A stretch of 64,000 bases of DNA, from the NCBI RefSeq assembly GCF_009674765.1, contig NZ_WKKF01000003.1, forward strand, positions 248,001-312,000, written 5' to 3'. Under the pieces are notes generated by a model. The model was not told the DNA's origin, did not search any database, and worked only from the letters and a program-made list of their open reading frames with translations. A program made the position numbers and the translations under genes. Of the stretch, positions 34,418-46,214 are shown one piece after another. Numbering within the stretch: position 1 is the stretch's first letter; every line of letters starts with the position of its first letter. This stretch comes from Metabacillus idriensis. GTDB lineage: Bacteria > Bacillota > Bacilli > Bacillales > Bacillaceae.

Positions 34418-34523
34418 TTCCCATACCTCTTTTCTGCATTTTTCAATGATTTGTATTATTGTCTTGCTAGGTTTATCATAGTCTTAAATCATGTCAAAAA
34501 ACGATACTGTTTAGGAGCCCCTC

Positions 34524-35486
34524 ATGAAAAAAGTTGAACGGATCAATATCATCATGCGGTATATTAACAACCGCGCCCGCTTTACCATTTCTGAAATCAT
34601 GCAGGAGTTTAACATTTCACGTTCGACAGCCATTAGAGATATCAGAGAAATTGAAGCCATGGGAATGCCTCTTGTCGCTGAAGTTGGAAGGGATGGGGGT
34701 TATTTTGTCATGCACAATTCCGTACTGCCCGATGTTCGTTTTACCAACGATGAGGTCAAAGCACTGTTTATTGCCTTTATGGCTACAAGAAACCAGCAGC
34801 TTCCCTACCTGAAGAGCCGTCAGTCTTTAGCTGAAAAGTTACTGGGTCTCATCTCCAAAAACCAGCAGGATGATCTTGTTCTTCTAAATCAAATCCTGCT
34901 TTTTGAAGGGACCAATCCACATAACCCCGACCTGCTTGATCTGTCTGACCTTCCCCACCCGATGTTAGAAACACTCATCCAAACCCTTCTTACAGACAGC
35001 TATCTAGTCATAACCACCAAAGAAGAAAAGGAAGCAATGTCATATCCGATTTACCTTTTGCACCTTTATCGTGAAAAAAGCGTATGGCTGATTGAATGCT
35101 TTGATTTAATAGAAGAAAATAAGAAGATTATTCCTGTCGACCATCTCACAGATGTCAAACCCTACCCGTCAAAAAAAAGAATCAGCAAGAAAAAGATCTT
35201 AAGAAAACTAAACAAGCAGGAACAAACCATCAATCTTGTCCTTGAGCTTGGCCCAAACGCAATCGCCCAGTTCAAAAAATACCATCCTTTAAAGATTTCA
35301 CTTTTCTATACGAATCCATACCAAACCACAGCCACTCTAAAGACTTTCATCAATGTGAATAAACCTGAAGAACTAACCGAAATAACCAATTGGCTGCTTT
35401 TTCTAGGACCAGATGTCAAGGTCAGGGAAATGCCGGAAGAAGTTTTAGAGGGTTTACAGGAGAGATTACGCCTGTACCGCTCATAG
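34524..35486 (+). CDS. HTH/WYL-domain transcriptional regulator (YafY/YobV-like)
   Basis: 320 residues. The N-terminal HTH_11 winged helix (about 5-60; FTISEIMQEFNISRSTAIRDIREIEAMG split over helices 2-3) is followed by a WYL-type region (about 140-230) and a C-terminal WCX-like part. It is divergent from the YobU-like gene and most likely controls it. The ATG has TTAGGAG upstream. WYL proteins respond to nucleotides, DNA ends or other ligands; the ligand here is unknown. Confidence 0.82.
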   Translation: MKKVERINIIMRYINNRARFTISEIMQEFNISRSTAIRDIREIEAMGMPLVAEVGRDGGYFVMHNSVLPDVRFTNDEVKALFIAFMATRNQQLPYLKSRQSLAEKLLGLISKNQQDDLVLLNQILLFEGTNPHNPDLLDLSDLPHPMLETLIQTLLTDSYLVITTKEEKEAMSYPIYLLHLYREKSVWLIECFDLIEENKKIIPVDHLTDVKPYPSKKRISKKKILRKLNKQEQTINLVLELGPNAIAQFKKYHPLKISLFYTNPYQTTATLKTFINVNKPEELTEITNWLLFLGPDVKVREMPEEVLEGLQERLRLYRS

Positions 35487-35512
35487 ATTTAAACAAAGAG
35501 GAATCAATTAAA

Positions 35513-35556
35513 AAGGACGGTCCCCAGGTAAATCATTACCGAGAGGAGCCGTCCCT
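35513..35556 (+). terminator. Weak terminator after WYL regulator gene
   Basis: GGACGG (35515-35520) pairs with CCGTCC (35549-35554) across a long loop; no strong T run. Confidence 0.4.
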
Positions 35557-35754
35557 GCATTTAATAAGAGGAGGTTTACCTTTGTCATTTTTATAAGCCA
35601 GCTTTGATACACACTCTACAGTGTATGTGACAACACATGAGTGCTGGCGGGTATATTGCATTCTTAAGACCTTTTTTCGGAAAAAGACTATATCAAAAAG
35701 GTGCAGGCTGCAAAGGAACTTAGTGCTGAATTAAATTCTCTGCATTTTTGAGAC

Positions 35755-36729
35755 TTACATCCTGTCACTGTTTTCTTTTTCGAAGTGTTCAAGCAATGCA
35801 CGCACGTCATCTGTTGACTTCGTGTTCATCAATTTGTTTCGCAGTTCAGCAGCTCCAGGGAATCCTTTGACGTAAATTTTGAAAAAGCGGTGAAGCCCTG
35901 TGATTGAACGCGTTACTTCTTCTGCATATTGATCTTGAAGATCAAGCTGCAGTCTTAAAAGATCTAGGTATTCTTTGCTGCTGTGCTCTTTTGGCTCTTT
36001 TTCAAAAGCAAAAGGATTTTTAAAAATACCCCGCCCGATCATGATGCCGTCAATTCCATATTGTTCAGCAAGCTGAAGCCCGGTTTGGCGGTCAGGGATG
36101 TCGCCATTTATGGTCAGCATCGTATTTGGTGCGATGCGGTCACGCAGTTTTTTGATTTCCGGGATGAGCTCCCAATGCGCATCAACCTGGCTCATTTCAT
36201 CTCTTGTGCGTAAGTGAATGGAAAGGTTCGCAATGTCCTGCTTCAGGATGTGCCCAAGCCAGTCCTCCCACTCATCTATCTTTTTAAACCCGAGTCTTGT
36301 TTTCACGCTGACAGGCAGTCCGCCTGCTTTTGCAGCCTGTATGAGTTCTGCCGCGACGTCCGGACGGAGAATCAGGCCGCTGCCTTTTCCTCTTGATGCC
36401 ACGTTCGGGACAGGACAGCCCATATTAATATCAATTCCTTTAAAACCCATCTCCGCCATGCCAATGCTCATTTGACGGAAATAGTCGGGATTATCTCCCC
36501 ATATATGTGCCACCATTGGGTGTTCATCTTCTGTAAACGTCAATCGGCCGCGCACACTTTTCAAGCCCTCGGGATGACAATAGCTGTCCGAATTTGTAAA
36601 CTCTGTGAAAAATACATCCGGCCGGCCGGCTGCACTGACTACGTGACGGAAAACAACATCTGTCACATCCTCCATTGGGGCAAGTACGAAAAATGGCTTC
36701 GGCAGATCACGCCAAAAATTATTGATCAT
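35755..36729 (-). CDS. tRNA-dihydrouridine synthase
   Basis: 324 residues of the Dus TIM-barrel FMN family. It begins [16 protein letters not shown], has the catalytic Cys in [18 protein letters not shown] (the proton donor), the KTRLGF Lys/Arg that bind phosphate, HLRTR, and NGDI. It reduces uridine to dihydrouridine in the tRNA D-loop. It resembles YfjN (Dus1) of B. subtilis in length and start. ATG 36729 is chosen by homology; the AGAGG upstream is 14 bases away, and TTG 36756 or GTG 36750 would extend the protein. It is monocistronic. Confidence 0.88.
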   Translation of the reverse strand: MINNFWRDLPKPFFVLAPMEDVTDVVFRHVVSAAGRPDVFFTEFTNSDSYCHPEGLKSVRGRLTFTEDEHPMVAHIWGDNPDYFRQMSIGMAEMGFKGIDINMGCPVPNVASRGKGSGLILRPDVAAELIQAAKAGGLPVSVKTRLGFKKIDEWEDWLGHILKQDIANLSIHLRTRDEMSQVDAHWELIPEIKKLRDRIAPNTMLTINGDIPDRQTGLQLAEQYGIDGIMIGRGIFKNPFAFEKEPKEHSSKEYLDLLRLQLDLQDQYAEEVTRSITGLHRFFKIYVKGFPGAAELRNKLMNTKSTDDVRALLEHFEKENSDRM

Positions 36730-36864
36730 GTCAAACTCAAATCCTCTCACTGTCAAACTTCCGGTAAAAAATATTCTTTTACACTTATATCATGTTTCCT
36801 GACTGTTTATCAATCTCTGCTTATTTATAAATTATTGGAAAAACATCTGATCATTTCACAAACA

Positions 36865-36906
36865 AAAAAGCAGATGGCATAGAATGTTCTATCTCAGCTG
36901 CTTTTT
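36865..36906 (-). terminator. Intrinsic terminator after rlmCD
   Basis: AAAAAGCAG (36865-36873) and CTGCTTTTT (36898-36906), with further internal pairing; T run on the minus strand. Confidence 0.75.
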
Positions 36907-36909
36907 CTA

Positions 36910-38289
36910 TTATACCAATTTTAAACACGCGACCGCTTCACAATGCGTCGTATGCGGAAACATATCCACCGGCTGGACTTCCACCGTTGCGTATCCGCCA
37001 TCCTCCAGCACTTTCAAATCACGTGCAAGAGTTGCCGGGTTGCAGCTTACATACACAACCTTCTTCGGTTTCATATCCAAAATTGTCTGCAGCAAGGCTT
37101 CATCGCACCCTTTACGAGGCGGGTCGACCACAATTACATCAGCTGCATTCCCTTCTTCATACCACTTCGGAATAACGACTTCAGCTTCACCTACTGCAAA
37201 CTCTGCATTTTCAATTCGGTTCAATGCTGCATTGCGTTTTGCATCTTCAATGGCTTCAGGAACAATCTCCACACCGAAAACTTTTTTAGCCTTTTGCGCT
37301 AAAAACAACGAAATCGTTCCAATGCCACAGTACGCATCAATAACAGACTCTTCACCGCTCAAATCTGCGTACTCCAGCGCTTTATCGTAAAGAACTTTCG
37401 TCTGCTCAGGATTGACCTGATAGAAAGATCTAGCCGATATCGCAAACTTGATATCCCCGATGTAATCGTAGATGTATTCTTCGCCCCAGAGCACGGTTGT
37501 TTGGTCGCCGAAGATGACGTTGGTGCGTTTTGGGTTGATGTTTTGGACGATGGACTTGATGGCTGGGAATTGGGATGTGATGTCGTCGATGATGGCTTTT
37601 TTGTTTGGGAAATCGGGTGTTCGGGTGATGAAGACGACCATCATTTCCTTTGTGACGATGCCGTAGCGGACCATGATATGGCGGAGCCAGCCTTTGTTTT
37701 TCTTTTCGTCGTAGGCTCGGATGCCGTGACAGTTAGCGATTGTCTTGATGGCTGCGACGACTTCATCGTTTTCGCTTTGCTGGATGAGGCATTGCTCCAT
37801 GTCGATGATTTCGTGGGAGCGCTGCTGGTAGAAGCCGGCTACTAGTCCGCCTTCGCGTTCCCCTACTGGCACCTGTGCCTTGTTGCGGTAGTTCCATGGG
37901 TCTTCCATGCCAAGTGTTGGGTGAACGGTGACATTGTCCAGGTTCAGCTTGCCGATTCTTGTGAGTACTTCTTTTACTTGTTTCTGTTTAAAATCGAGCT
38001 GTCCTTGGTAGCTTAAGTGCTGCAGCTGGCAGCCGCCGCATTGTTTATAGATCGGGCACGGGGCATCGGTGCGCTGTGAGCTTTCTTCGTGCAGCTCGAC
38101 TAGGCGTCCAAATGCGTAGCCTTTATTTATTTTCGTGACTTTGATTTGGCCTTTTTCGTTTGGAAGGGCGTTAGGAACGAAAATTGGGTAGCCTTCGATC
38201 TTCGCAACACCTGATCCGTCGTGTGTCAGGTCTTCAAAGGTCACGTCGTAGTATTCGTTTTTTTGTACAGGCGCTATTGCCTTTGTCAT
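36910..38289 (-). CDS. rlmCD: 23S rRNA (uracil-C5)-methyltransferase RlmCD
   Basis: 459 residues. An N-terminal TRAM domain (about 8-65) is followed by the [4Fe-4S] cysteines in [14 protein letters not shown] (about 78-91) and a further Cys near 170. The SAM domain has [14 protein letters not shown], and the catalytic Cys is in [13 protein letters not shown]. In B. subtilis the single RlmCD (YefA) methylates both U747 and U1939 and lies beside dgkB, as here. The ATG follows AAGGAAG. The 5' two-thirds of the gene has a markedly G-rich plus strand compared with the 3' third. Confidence 0.92.
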   Translation of the reverse strand: MTKAIAPVQKNEYYDVTFEDLTHDGSGVAKIEGYPIFVPNALPNEKGQIKVTKINKGYAFGRLVELHEESSQRTDAPCPIYKQCGGCQLQHLSYQGQLDFKQKQVKEVLTRIGKLNLDNVTVHPTLGMEDPWNYRNKAQVPVGEREGGLVAGFYQQRSHEIIDMEQCLIQQSENDEVVAAIKTIANCHGIRAYDEKKNKGWLRHIMVRYGIVTKEMMVVFITRTPDFPNKKAIIDDITSQFPAIKSIVQNINPKRTNVIFGDQTTVLWGEEYIYDYIGDIKFAISARSFYQVNPEQTKVLYDKALEYADLSGEESVIDAYCGIGTISLFLAQKAKKVFGVEIVPEAIEDAKRNAALNRIENAEFAVGEAEVVIPKWYEEGNAADVIVVDPPRKGCDEALLQTILDMKPKKVVYVSCNPATLARDLKVLEDGGYATVEVQPVDMFPHTTHCEAVACLKLV

Positions 38290-38319
38290 GATAATCTTCC
38301 TTTATTTTTACTGATAATA

Positions 38320-38440
38320 TAGAAAAGCGGAAGCGCCTGTTTAGCTCCGACAGGCAAAAAAGGATCCGTCGGAAAAGTCCGGTTTTGACTTTTTTGGCGG
38401 AGCCGTTCTGACCGAGGTGTTAGGCGCTGGAGCTAGACAT
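38320..38440. repeat. Dispersed intergenic repeat with GC-rich ends
   Basis: About 120 bases between rlmCD and dgkB. It begins AGAAAAGCGGAAGCGCCT and ends AGGCGCTGGAGCTAGACA, so the ends are inverted (AGCGCCT/AGGCGCT). The interior holds nested inverted repeats (TCCGAC/GTCGGA, AAAAGTC/GACTTTT). I recall the same termini from repeats scattered through other Bacillaceae genomes. Only one copy is in this window. Confidence 0.6.
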
Positions 38441-38490
38441 TGATAACTTAAATCAAACTATTACCCTCATTTTACCACACTGCAGACATA

Positions 38491-38517
38491 AGAAAAACTT
38501 GGCGCAGGGCCAAGTTT
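38491..38517 (-). terminator. Intrinsic terminator after dgkB
   Basis: AAACTTGGC (38495-38503), loop GCAGG, GCCAAGTTT (38509-38517), with TTTTTC following on the minus strand. Confidence 0.85.
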
Positions 38518-39429
38518 CTATTCGTCCATGGACTGTGCTTTTGCAAGCGGCATGAGGACGTCGATGTGTCGGTACATGTTGACGAATTCGCCCGGCAGAT
38601 CGCCGCCGTATTCGCCGTCTAAGTTTAACTGCATTTTTTGAGCGGATGTTACCTTCACTCGGTTTGCAGTTGTGTAGATGATGTTGCTGTCGCTGATATG
38701 CTCACCGCGGAGGGCTAGGCTTGCGACCCGGATAAAGTCGGCAAGGTTTGCTTTTTTCAAGATCAGCAGGTCAAACATGCCGTCGTTCAGCTTGCTGTCT
38801 GGCGCAAGCTTTTCAAAGCCGCCGACAGAGTTTGTGAGCGAAACGAGGAACAGCATGATTTCGCCTTTGAACAGCTTTCCGTCGTATTCAATTTCTACTT
38901 CAGCCGGACGGATGGAAGGCAGCATTTCGATGCCTTTCAGGTAGTACGCGAGCTGGCCGAGGACGGTTTTCAGTTTGCTTGGGACTTCGTATGTGAGTTC
39001 AGTGAGACGTCCGCCGCCTGCGATGTTGACGAAGTAGTGGCCGTTGACGCGTCCGATGTCGATCGCTCTTGCTTCGCCTGCTAGGATGGAGTCTACTGCT
39101 GTTAAGATATTGTCGCGCGGAATTCCGATCGCACGCGCAAAGTCGTTTGTTGTTCCAACGGGAATTACGCCAAGCTGAGGTCTTTCTTCAAGGTCAGCAA
39201 GCCCGTTAACTACTTCATTTACGGTGCCGTCTCCGCCTGCTGCAATGACAAGGTCAAAGCCGCGTTCGCCCGCGTCTCTCGCTGCCTGGATGGCGTCGCC
39301 TTCGCAGGTTGTCGCGTGGCATGACGTTTCGTAGCCGGCTATTTCAAATTTCTGAAGAACTTCAGGTAATTGTTTTTTAAAGGCTTCGCGCCCTGATGTT
39401 GGATTATAGATTATTCTTGCTCTTTTCAT
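38518..39429 (-). CDS. dgkB: Diacylglycerol kinase DgkB
   Basis: 303 residues from ATG 39429, exactly the B. subtilis DgkB length as I recall it. The lipid-kinase signature GGDGTVNEVVNGLA and PVGTTNDFARAIGIP are present, with a C-terminal beta-sandwich ending in NLDGEYGG, which carries Asp needed for Mg. It phosphorylates diacylglycerol released by lipoteichoic acid synthesis, returning phosphatidic acid. GGGG lies 3-4 bases before ATG 39429; ATG 39441 is an alternative. It sits between gatB and rlmCD as in B. subtilis. Confidence 0.92.
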   Translation of the reverse strand: MKRARIIYNPTSGREAFKKQLPEVLQKFEIAGYETSCHATTCEGDAIQAARDAGERGFDLVIAAGGDGTVNEVVNGLADLEERPQLGVIPVGTTNDFARAIGIPRDNILTAVDSILAGEARAIDIGRVNGHYFVNIAGGGRLTELTYEVPSKLKTVLGQLAYYLKGIEMLPSIRPAEVEIEYDGKLFKGEIMLFLVSLTNSVGGFEKLAPDSKLNDGMFDLLILKKANLADFIRVASLALRGEHISDSNIIYTTANRVKVTSAQKMQLNLDGEYGGDLPGEFVNMYRHIDVLMPLAKAQSMDE

Positions 39430-39559
39430 TTTCCCCATCATCCTAAGTTAGAATGTATTTCCATGATTTGTTGTATCTAACAAACCATCAATTATACTAC
39501 ACCTTTTTTGTTAGATACGCAAACCCTAGAACTAGTATAGCCAAAGCCGGATAAAAACA

Positions 39560-39594
39560 ACGGCGCCATTCATGATGTTCACTCGCGGCGCCGT
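39560..39594 (-). terminator. Hairpin after gatB
   Basis: ACGGCGCC (39560-39567) and GGCGCCGT (39587-39594), 10 bases after the gatB stop codon. The T tail is weak. Confidence 0.6.
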
Positions 39595-39603
39595 CTCTTG
39601 GTT

Positions 39604-41034
39604 TTATCGTTTCTGAATTTCCTCTAGTAAAAGCTTGTTGACCATCGGCGGGTTCGCCTGGCCTTTTGTTGCTTTCATGATTTGACCGACAAGGAAGCCG
39701 ATCGCTTTTTGTTTGCCGCTTTTGAAGTCCTCGATGGATTGCGGATTTGCATCCAGTGATTCGTTTACGATTTTACGGAGCGTGCCTTCGTCAGAGATTT
39801 GAACAAGTCCTTGATCCTTAACGATTTGCTCGGCATTGCCGCCTTTTTCGATCAGCTCTTTGAACACTTTTTTGGCGATTTTCGTTGAAATTGTGCCGTT
39901 TTCGATGAGCTTGATCATGCCTGCAAGTCCTTCTGGTGTAAGGGCCACATCCTGAAGCTCTTTGCCTTCAGCATTCAAGTAGCCGCTCACTTCACCCATT
40001 AACCAGTTCGAAGCCTGCTTAGCGTCTGCTTCTTTTGCCACCGTTGCTTCAAAGAAATCGGACATTTCTTTTGTCAGAGTAAGGACCTGTGCATCATACG
40101 ATGGCAGGCCAAGCTCTTCGACGTAGCGCTTTTGCCGCTGGTCAGGAAGCTCAGGAATCGTTGAACGAATGCGTTCTTTCCACTCGTCATCAATGTAGAG
40201 GGACACAAGGTCCGGCTCCGGGAAGTAGCGGTAGTCGTCAGAACCTTCTTTGACGCGCATCAAGAGTGTTTTTCCCGTTGCTTCGTCAAAGCGGCGTGTT
40301 TCCTGCTCAATGATGCCGCCTGCTAGAAGAACTTCCTCCTGACGCTTCACTTCATGTTCAAGGCCTCTGCGCACAAAGTTGAAGGAGTTCAAGTTTTTCA
40401 GCTCTGCTTTTGTCCCGAATTTCTCTTGGCCGACTGGACGAAGGGAAATGTTGGCGTCACAGCGGAGTGAGCCTTCTTCCATCTTACAGTCAGAAACACC
40501 TGTGTATTGAATGATCGCTTTCAGCTTTTCAAGGTAAGCGTAAGCCTCATCAGGTGTGCGGATGTCCGGTTCTGATACGATCTCGATCAGCGGTGTGCCC
40601 TGGCGGTTATAGTCACAAAGAGAATAACCGTCGCCTGTATGTGTCAGCTTGCCGGCATCTTCTTCTAAATGAAGGCGGGTAATGCCGATTCGTTTCTTGT
40701 AGCCGTTCACTTCAATATCAATCCAGCCGTGCTCGCCGATTGGCTTGTCAAACTGGGAAATCTGGTAAGCCTTCGGGTTGTCCGGGTAAAAATAGTTCTT
40801 GCGGTCGAACTTCGTATCTGTCGCGACTTCACAGTTCAAAGCCATTGCAGCTTTCATGGCGAAATCAACGGCTTCTTTGTTCAGTACCGGCAGAACGCCA
40901 GGATAGCCAAGCTCGATCACGCTTGTGTTTGTATTTGGATCTGCGCCGAAATGGTTCGGTGCGCTTGAGAAAATTTTCGATTCTGTTTTTAATTCAACGT
41001 GGACTTCAAGTCCAATGACCGTTTCAAAGTTCAT
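39604..41034 (-). CDS. gatB: Aspartyl/glutamyl-tRNA amidotransferase subunit B
   Basis: 476 residues. GatB kinase-like cradle motifs are visible: [36 protein letters not shown] and [12 protein letters not shown]. They are followed by the helical domain and the C-terminal YqeY-like tail (about 410-476), which binds tRNA. Within GatCAB it activates misacylated Glu-tRNA(Gln) or Asp-tRNA(Asn) with ATP. The ATG follows AAGGGG. It is 11 bases downstream of gatA. Confidence 0.95.
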   Translation of the reverse strand: MNFETVIGLEVHVELKTESKIFSSAPNHFGADPNTNTSVIELGYPGVLPVLNKEAVDFAMKAAMALNCEVATDTKFDRKNYFYPDNPKAYQISQFDKPIGEHGWIDIEVNGYKKRIGITRLHLEEDAGKLTHTGDGYSLCDYNRQGTPLIEIVSEPDIRTPDEAYAYLEKLKAIIQYTGVSDCKMEEGSLRCDANISLRPVGQEKFGTKAELKNLNSFNFVRRGLEHEVKRQEEVLLAGGIIEQETRRFDEATGKTLLMRVKEGSDDYRYFPEPDLVSLYIDDEWKERIRSTIPELPDQRQKRYVEELGLPSYDAQVLTLTKEMSDFFEATVAKEADAKQASNWLMGEVSGYLNAEGKELQDVALTPEGLAGMIKLIENGTISTKIAKKVFKELIEKGGNAEQIVKDQGLVQISDEGTLRKIVNESLDANPQSIEDFKSGKQKAIGFLVGQIMKATKGQANPPMVNKLLLEEIQKR

Positions 41035-41045
41035 GATTTCACCCC

Positions 41046-42503
41046 TTACAATTCAGGTTTTGCTTTATGATGGTCGGTTGCCTGCTCAAATGCATGTGCA
41101 ACACGGTAAACTGTGCTTTCGTCGAAATGCTTTCCGATAATTTGCAGTCCAAGCGGCAGTCCGTTTGAGAATCCGCAAGGTACGGAGATTCCAGGTACGC
41201 CTGCAAGGTTCACCGGGATTGTCAAAATATCGTTCGCATACATCGTCATCGGGTCATCTGTTTTTTCGCCTACTTTAAAGGCTGGAGTAGGAGTTGTCGG
41301 TCCAACGATGACATCGTATTTTTCAAACACATCTTCAAAGTCTTTTTTGATGAGTGTGCGGACTTGCTGTGCTTTTTTGTAGTAAGCATCATAGTAGCCT
41401 GAGCTGAGTGCGAATGTTCCTAGCATGATCCGGCGTTTGACTTCATCGCCGAAGCCCTCTGAACGGGACTGCTTGTACAATTCGATCAGGTTCTTCGCAT
41501 TGTCTGAACGGTAGCCGTAGCGGACGCCGTCAAAGCGTGCAAGGTTCGCTGATGCTTCTGATGAAGACAGCAGGTAGTAAGTAGCGAGCGCGTATTTTGA
41601 ATGAGGCAGAGATACCTCTTCCCATGTTGCACCTTGAGCTTCTAATACTTTTAAAGCATCAAGGACAGACTGCTTCACTTCTTCGCTTACACCTTCGCCT
41701 AAGTATTCCTTCGGCACAGCGATTTTGAGGCCTTTTACATCGCCAGTCAATGCAGATAAAAAGTCAGGCACTTCAACGTTTGCTGAAGTTGAATCCATTT
41801 TATCGGCGCCTGAAATGGACTGAAGCAGGAATGCATTGTCTTCAACGTTTGTTGTTAATGGTCCGATTTGATCAAGAGACGATGCAAATGCGATTAGTCC
41901 AAAGCGTGATACGCGTCCGTATGTAGGTTTTAATCCAACAACACCTGTGAAGGCTGCCGGCTGGCGAATCGATCCGCCTGTATCTGATCCAAGGGCAAAC
42001 GGAACTTCGCGAGCTGCAACTGCTGCTGCCGAGCCGCCGCTTGATCCGCCTGGAACGGTTTCAAGATTCCATGGATTTCTTGTTGCTTTGTAGCCTGAGT
42101 TCTCTGTTGAAGAGCCCATTGCAAATTCATCCATGTTTAATTTTCCGATAGTGACAGCTTCCGCTTTTTGCAGATGCTGAACGACGGTTGCGTCATAGAT
42201 CGGGTCGAAGTTTTCAAGGATTTTACTTGCCGCTGTTGTGCGCAGATTTTTCGTGACGATGTTGTCTTTTACGCCGATAGGCATACCGAACATAAGACCG
42301 AATTCATCGCGCGTTCCGATCGCTTCGTCCAGTTCCTTTGCATAGGCACGTGCTTTTTCTTCATCTAATGTAAGGAAGGCATTCACTTGATCGTCGACGG
42401 CATGAATTCGTTTGTATGATTCGTCAACAAGGTCTGTTACGGTGATTTCTTTTTTATGTAAAAGTGTTTTTAAATCTGACAGTTTGTGGTCAAATAATGA
42501 CAT
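41046..42503 (-). CDS. gatA: Aspartyl/glutamyl-tRNA amidotransferase subunit A
   Basis: 485 residues of the amidase-signature family. The Ser-cisSer-Lys triad is visible: Lys in GVKDNIVT, and the serines in [13 protein letters not shown] and [12 protein letters not shown]. It hydrolyses glutamine to supply ammonia to GatB. The ATG follows AAGGAGG. Gene order gatC-gatA-gatB with short gaps. Confidence 0.95.
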   Translation of the reverse strand: MSLFDHKLSDLKTLLHKKEITVTDLVDESYKRIHAVDDQVNAFLTLDEEKARAYAKELDEAIGTRDEFGLMFGMPIGVKDNIVTKNLRTTAASKILENFDPIYDATVVQHLQKAEAVTIGKLNMDEFAMGSSTENSGYKATRNPWNLETVPGGSSGGSAAAVAAREVPFALGSDTGGSIRQPAAFTGVVGLKPTYGRVSRFGLIAFASSLDQIGPLTTNVEDNAFLLQSISGADKMDSTSANVEVPDFLSALTGDVKGLKIAVPKEYLGEGVSEEVKQSVLDALKVLEAQGATWEEVSLPHSKYALATYYLLSSSEASANLARFDGVRYGYRSDNAKNLIELYKQSRSEGFGDEVKRRIMLGTFALSSGYYDAYYKKAQQVRTLIKKDFEDVFEKYDVIVGPTTPTPAFKVGEKTDDPMTMYANDILTIPVNLAGVPGISVPCGFSNGLPLGLQIIGKHFDESTVYRVAHAFEQATDHHKAKPEL

Positions 42504-42519
42504 GGTGGCTGCTCCCTCC

Positions 42520-42810
42520 TTATTCTAAAATGGACGGCACGCGAATGTATCCGTCTTTATGGTCAGGAGCGTTTTTCACGACATCCTCTACTGGCAATCC
42601 TTTTTCTGCTTTGTCTTCGCGCAGAATGTTCTTCATCTCTAATACGTGTGTTGTCGGCTCAACGCCTGTTGTATCAAGCTCATTCAATTGCTCGGCGAAT
42701 GTGATGATCGCGTCCAATTGATTTGTGAACATTTCCGTTTCTTCTTCAGTGATCGCTAAACGCGCTAAATTCGCAACGTGCTTCACTTCTTCTTTTGAAA
42801 TGCGTGACAT
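42520..42810 (-). CDS. gatC: Aspartyl/glutamyl-tRNA amidotransferase subunit C
   Basis: 96 residues ([18 protein letters not shown]...), the normal GatC length. It is the belt-like stabilising subunit of GatCAB. ATG 42810 follows GGAGGTGGAGC, which fixes the start; an in-frame codon at 42843 would add 11 residues without support. First gene of the operon. Confidence 0.94.
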   Translation of the reverse strand: MSRISKEEVKHVANLARLAITEEETEMFTNQLDAIITFAEQLNELDTTGVEPTTHVLEMKNILREDKAEKGLPVEDVVKNAPDHKDGYIRVPSILE

Positions 42811-42850
42811 GTGCTCCACCTCCGTTAAATCTCGTGCAAACAATACTCTG

Positions 42851-42880
42851 ATGATATCAAAAGTCAGTGCATTAAAGCAA
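42851..42880 (-). promoter_or_regulatory. Candidate gatCAB promoter
   Basis: Minus strand: TTGCTT (42875-42880), 18-base spacer, TATCAT (42851-42856), about 40 bases before the gatC start codon. Confidence 0.45.
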
Positions 42881-42893
42881 CAAAAGGCCGCAA

Positions 42894-43829
42894 TTATTGC
42901 GCCTCTCCGTATTCCTGATCGAGCACTTTTTTCACAATGTTCGGATGATCCGTCATGATCCCGTCGGCGCCGATTTCAACCAGCTTCCGGACACTGTCTT
43001 CATCGTTGATTGTCCAGTATTGCACAGCGATGTTCCGGTTGTGCAGCGATTTGATGATTCTCTCGGTAGTCAGGTCAAGACCGCTTGCTCTCATCGGGAT
43101 TTGAACCGCCGTGTAATTGTTCATTGGAATCAGCCGGTCAACGAACAGCTTATGTGCAAGGACAAAGTTCCGTGTTGCTTCTGATGGTGAGCTGACAGGG
43201 ACTTTGCCGTCGTTTGCTTCGATAAAGTAGTTTAGCGCTTCGTCGTAGAATGAGGCGATGATGACTTTGTCGGTCATGCTGTGTTTTTTGATCAGATCGG
43301 CCATTTTGTCTGCCAATAACGGGTCGTCGGTTTTCAGCTCGATGGTCATCGGGTAGCCTGGGAAAGCTGTGAAAATCTCATCCATGGTCGGGATGGTGAC
43401 GCCTTTGTTCCGGTAAGGATGGGTTCCGTCCGGTCCAACGAAGTGATAGCCTGCATCCAGCTGCTTCAATTGTTGGAGCGTCATGTCTTTTACAGCGCCG
43501 GATCCATTTGTTGTGCGATCAACTGCGGCATCATGAATGACAACAACTTCTCCATCTTTTGAGAGATGGACGTCCATTTCGAGCATGTCGACTTCGAGCT
43601 TTTCAGATAAGGAGAAGGCTGCCATCGTATTGCCTGGCGCCATGCCGTCTCCGCCTTGATGAGCAATAATGAGCGGACGCTTGCCTTTTTTGAGGAAAGC
43701 TTGTTTTTCTGCAGGTTGAACAGGAATGAATTGAAAGATGGCGATGAACAGGATCAGCGTGATGAGAATCGCAGAGGTGAGTTTGAGCTTGGTTCTCTTC
43801 TTTCGGACGGGCTGCGGCACGATTTCCAT
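42894..43829 (-). CDS. Membrane-anchored glycerophosphodiester phosphodiesterase family protein
   Basis: 311 residues. An N-terminal signal anchor (about 17-36; [16 protein letters not shown]) is followed by a GDPD domain: catalytic His in [14 protein letters not shown]-x-D in [18 protein letters not shown], and Glu in MTIELKTDD. It should cleave glycerophosphodiesters or teichoic-acid-like polymers outside the membrane. HQGG and APGNT vary from the usual HRG/PENT, yet the metal ligands remain. The ATG follows AAGGGGA. It lies between gatC and the galactose operon. Confidence 0.87.
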   Translation of the reverse strand: MEIVPQPVRKKRTKLKLTSAILITLILFIAIFQFIPVQPAEKQAFLKKGKRPLIIAHQGGDGMAPGNTMAAFSLSEKLEVDMLEMDVHLSKDGEVVVIHDAAVDRTTNGSGAVKDMTLQQLKQLDAGYHFVGPDGTHPYRNKGVTIPTMDEIFTAFPGYPMTIELKTDDPLLADKMADLIKKHSMTDKVIIASFYDEALNYFIEANDGKVPVSSPSEATRNFVLAHKLFVDRLIPMNNYTAVQIPMRASGLDLTTERIIKSLHNRNIAVQYWTINDEDSVRKLVEIGADGIMTDHPNIVKKVLDQEYGEAQ

Positions 43830-43975
43830 GGTTTGGTCCCCTTTTTTAGTTGGTTAGTTTCTTTATATCATGGATGTGGAATTTGGTGTGTCGGTTTTTC
43901 TAGAAAAGGGGGTATTATCTTTGGGCTGGAAAAAGACCATTCCTTGTCACCATGTTTCCAGCAGCCCCACCACTT

Positions 43976-44067
43976 TACTTGCCAGATTACCGAAAATACT
44001 TGCCGATCCGCTCTAAATACTTTCCGCATTCCCAAATTTACTTTCCAAAACACCATAAATACTTTCC
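43976..44067. repeat. Tandem array with exact 21-bp period
   Basis: The 8-mer TACTTKCC recurs at 43976, 43997, 44018, 44039 and 44060, always 21 bases apart; the 13-base spacers vary but tend to end in AAA. Read on the minus strand the core is TTTTGGAAAGTA, and each unit is seven codons (ES-I/K-..), but one unit holds a TAG. A second array of the same type lies at 63397. Confidence 0.75.
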
Positions 44068-44096
44068 TTTTTCCAACTGTCTCCAAAAAAACAAAA

Positions 44097-44119
44097 AACA
44101 CCAGCATCCATGCGGTGTT
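44097..44119 (-). terminator. Intrinsic terminator of the galactose operon
   Basis: AACACC (44097-44102) and GGTGTT (44114-44119) with an inner CAT/ATG pair, and a long T run on the minus strand, 33 bases after the regulator's stop. Confidence 0.75.
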
Positions 44120-44151
44120 CTTCGTTTTAAACAAACGTTTAATTAAGATGC

Positions 44152-46214
<2,063 letters not shown>

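Noticed and set aside
43868-44134. 88-codon minus-strand frame over the 21-bp array
   Set aside because: It overlaps the operon terminator and lacks a binding site; its repeated KVF/QVF pattern is a by-product of the 21-bp period read in another frame.
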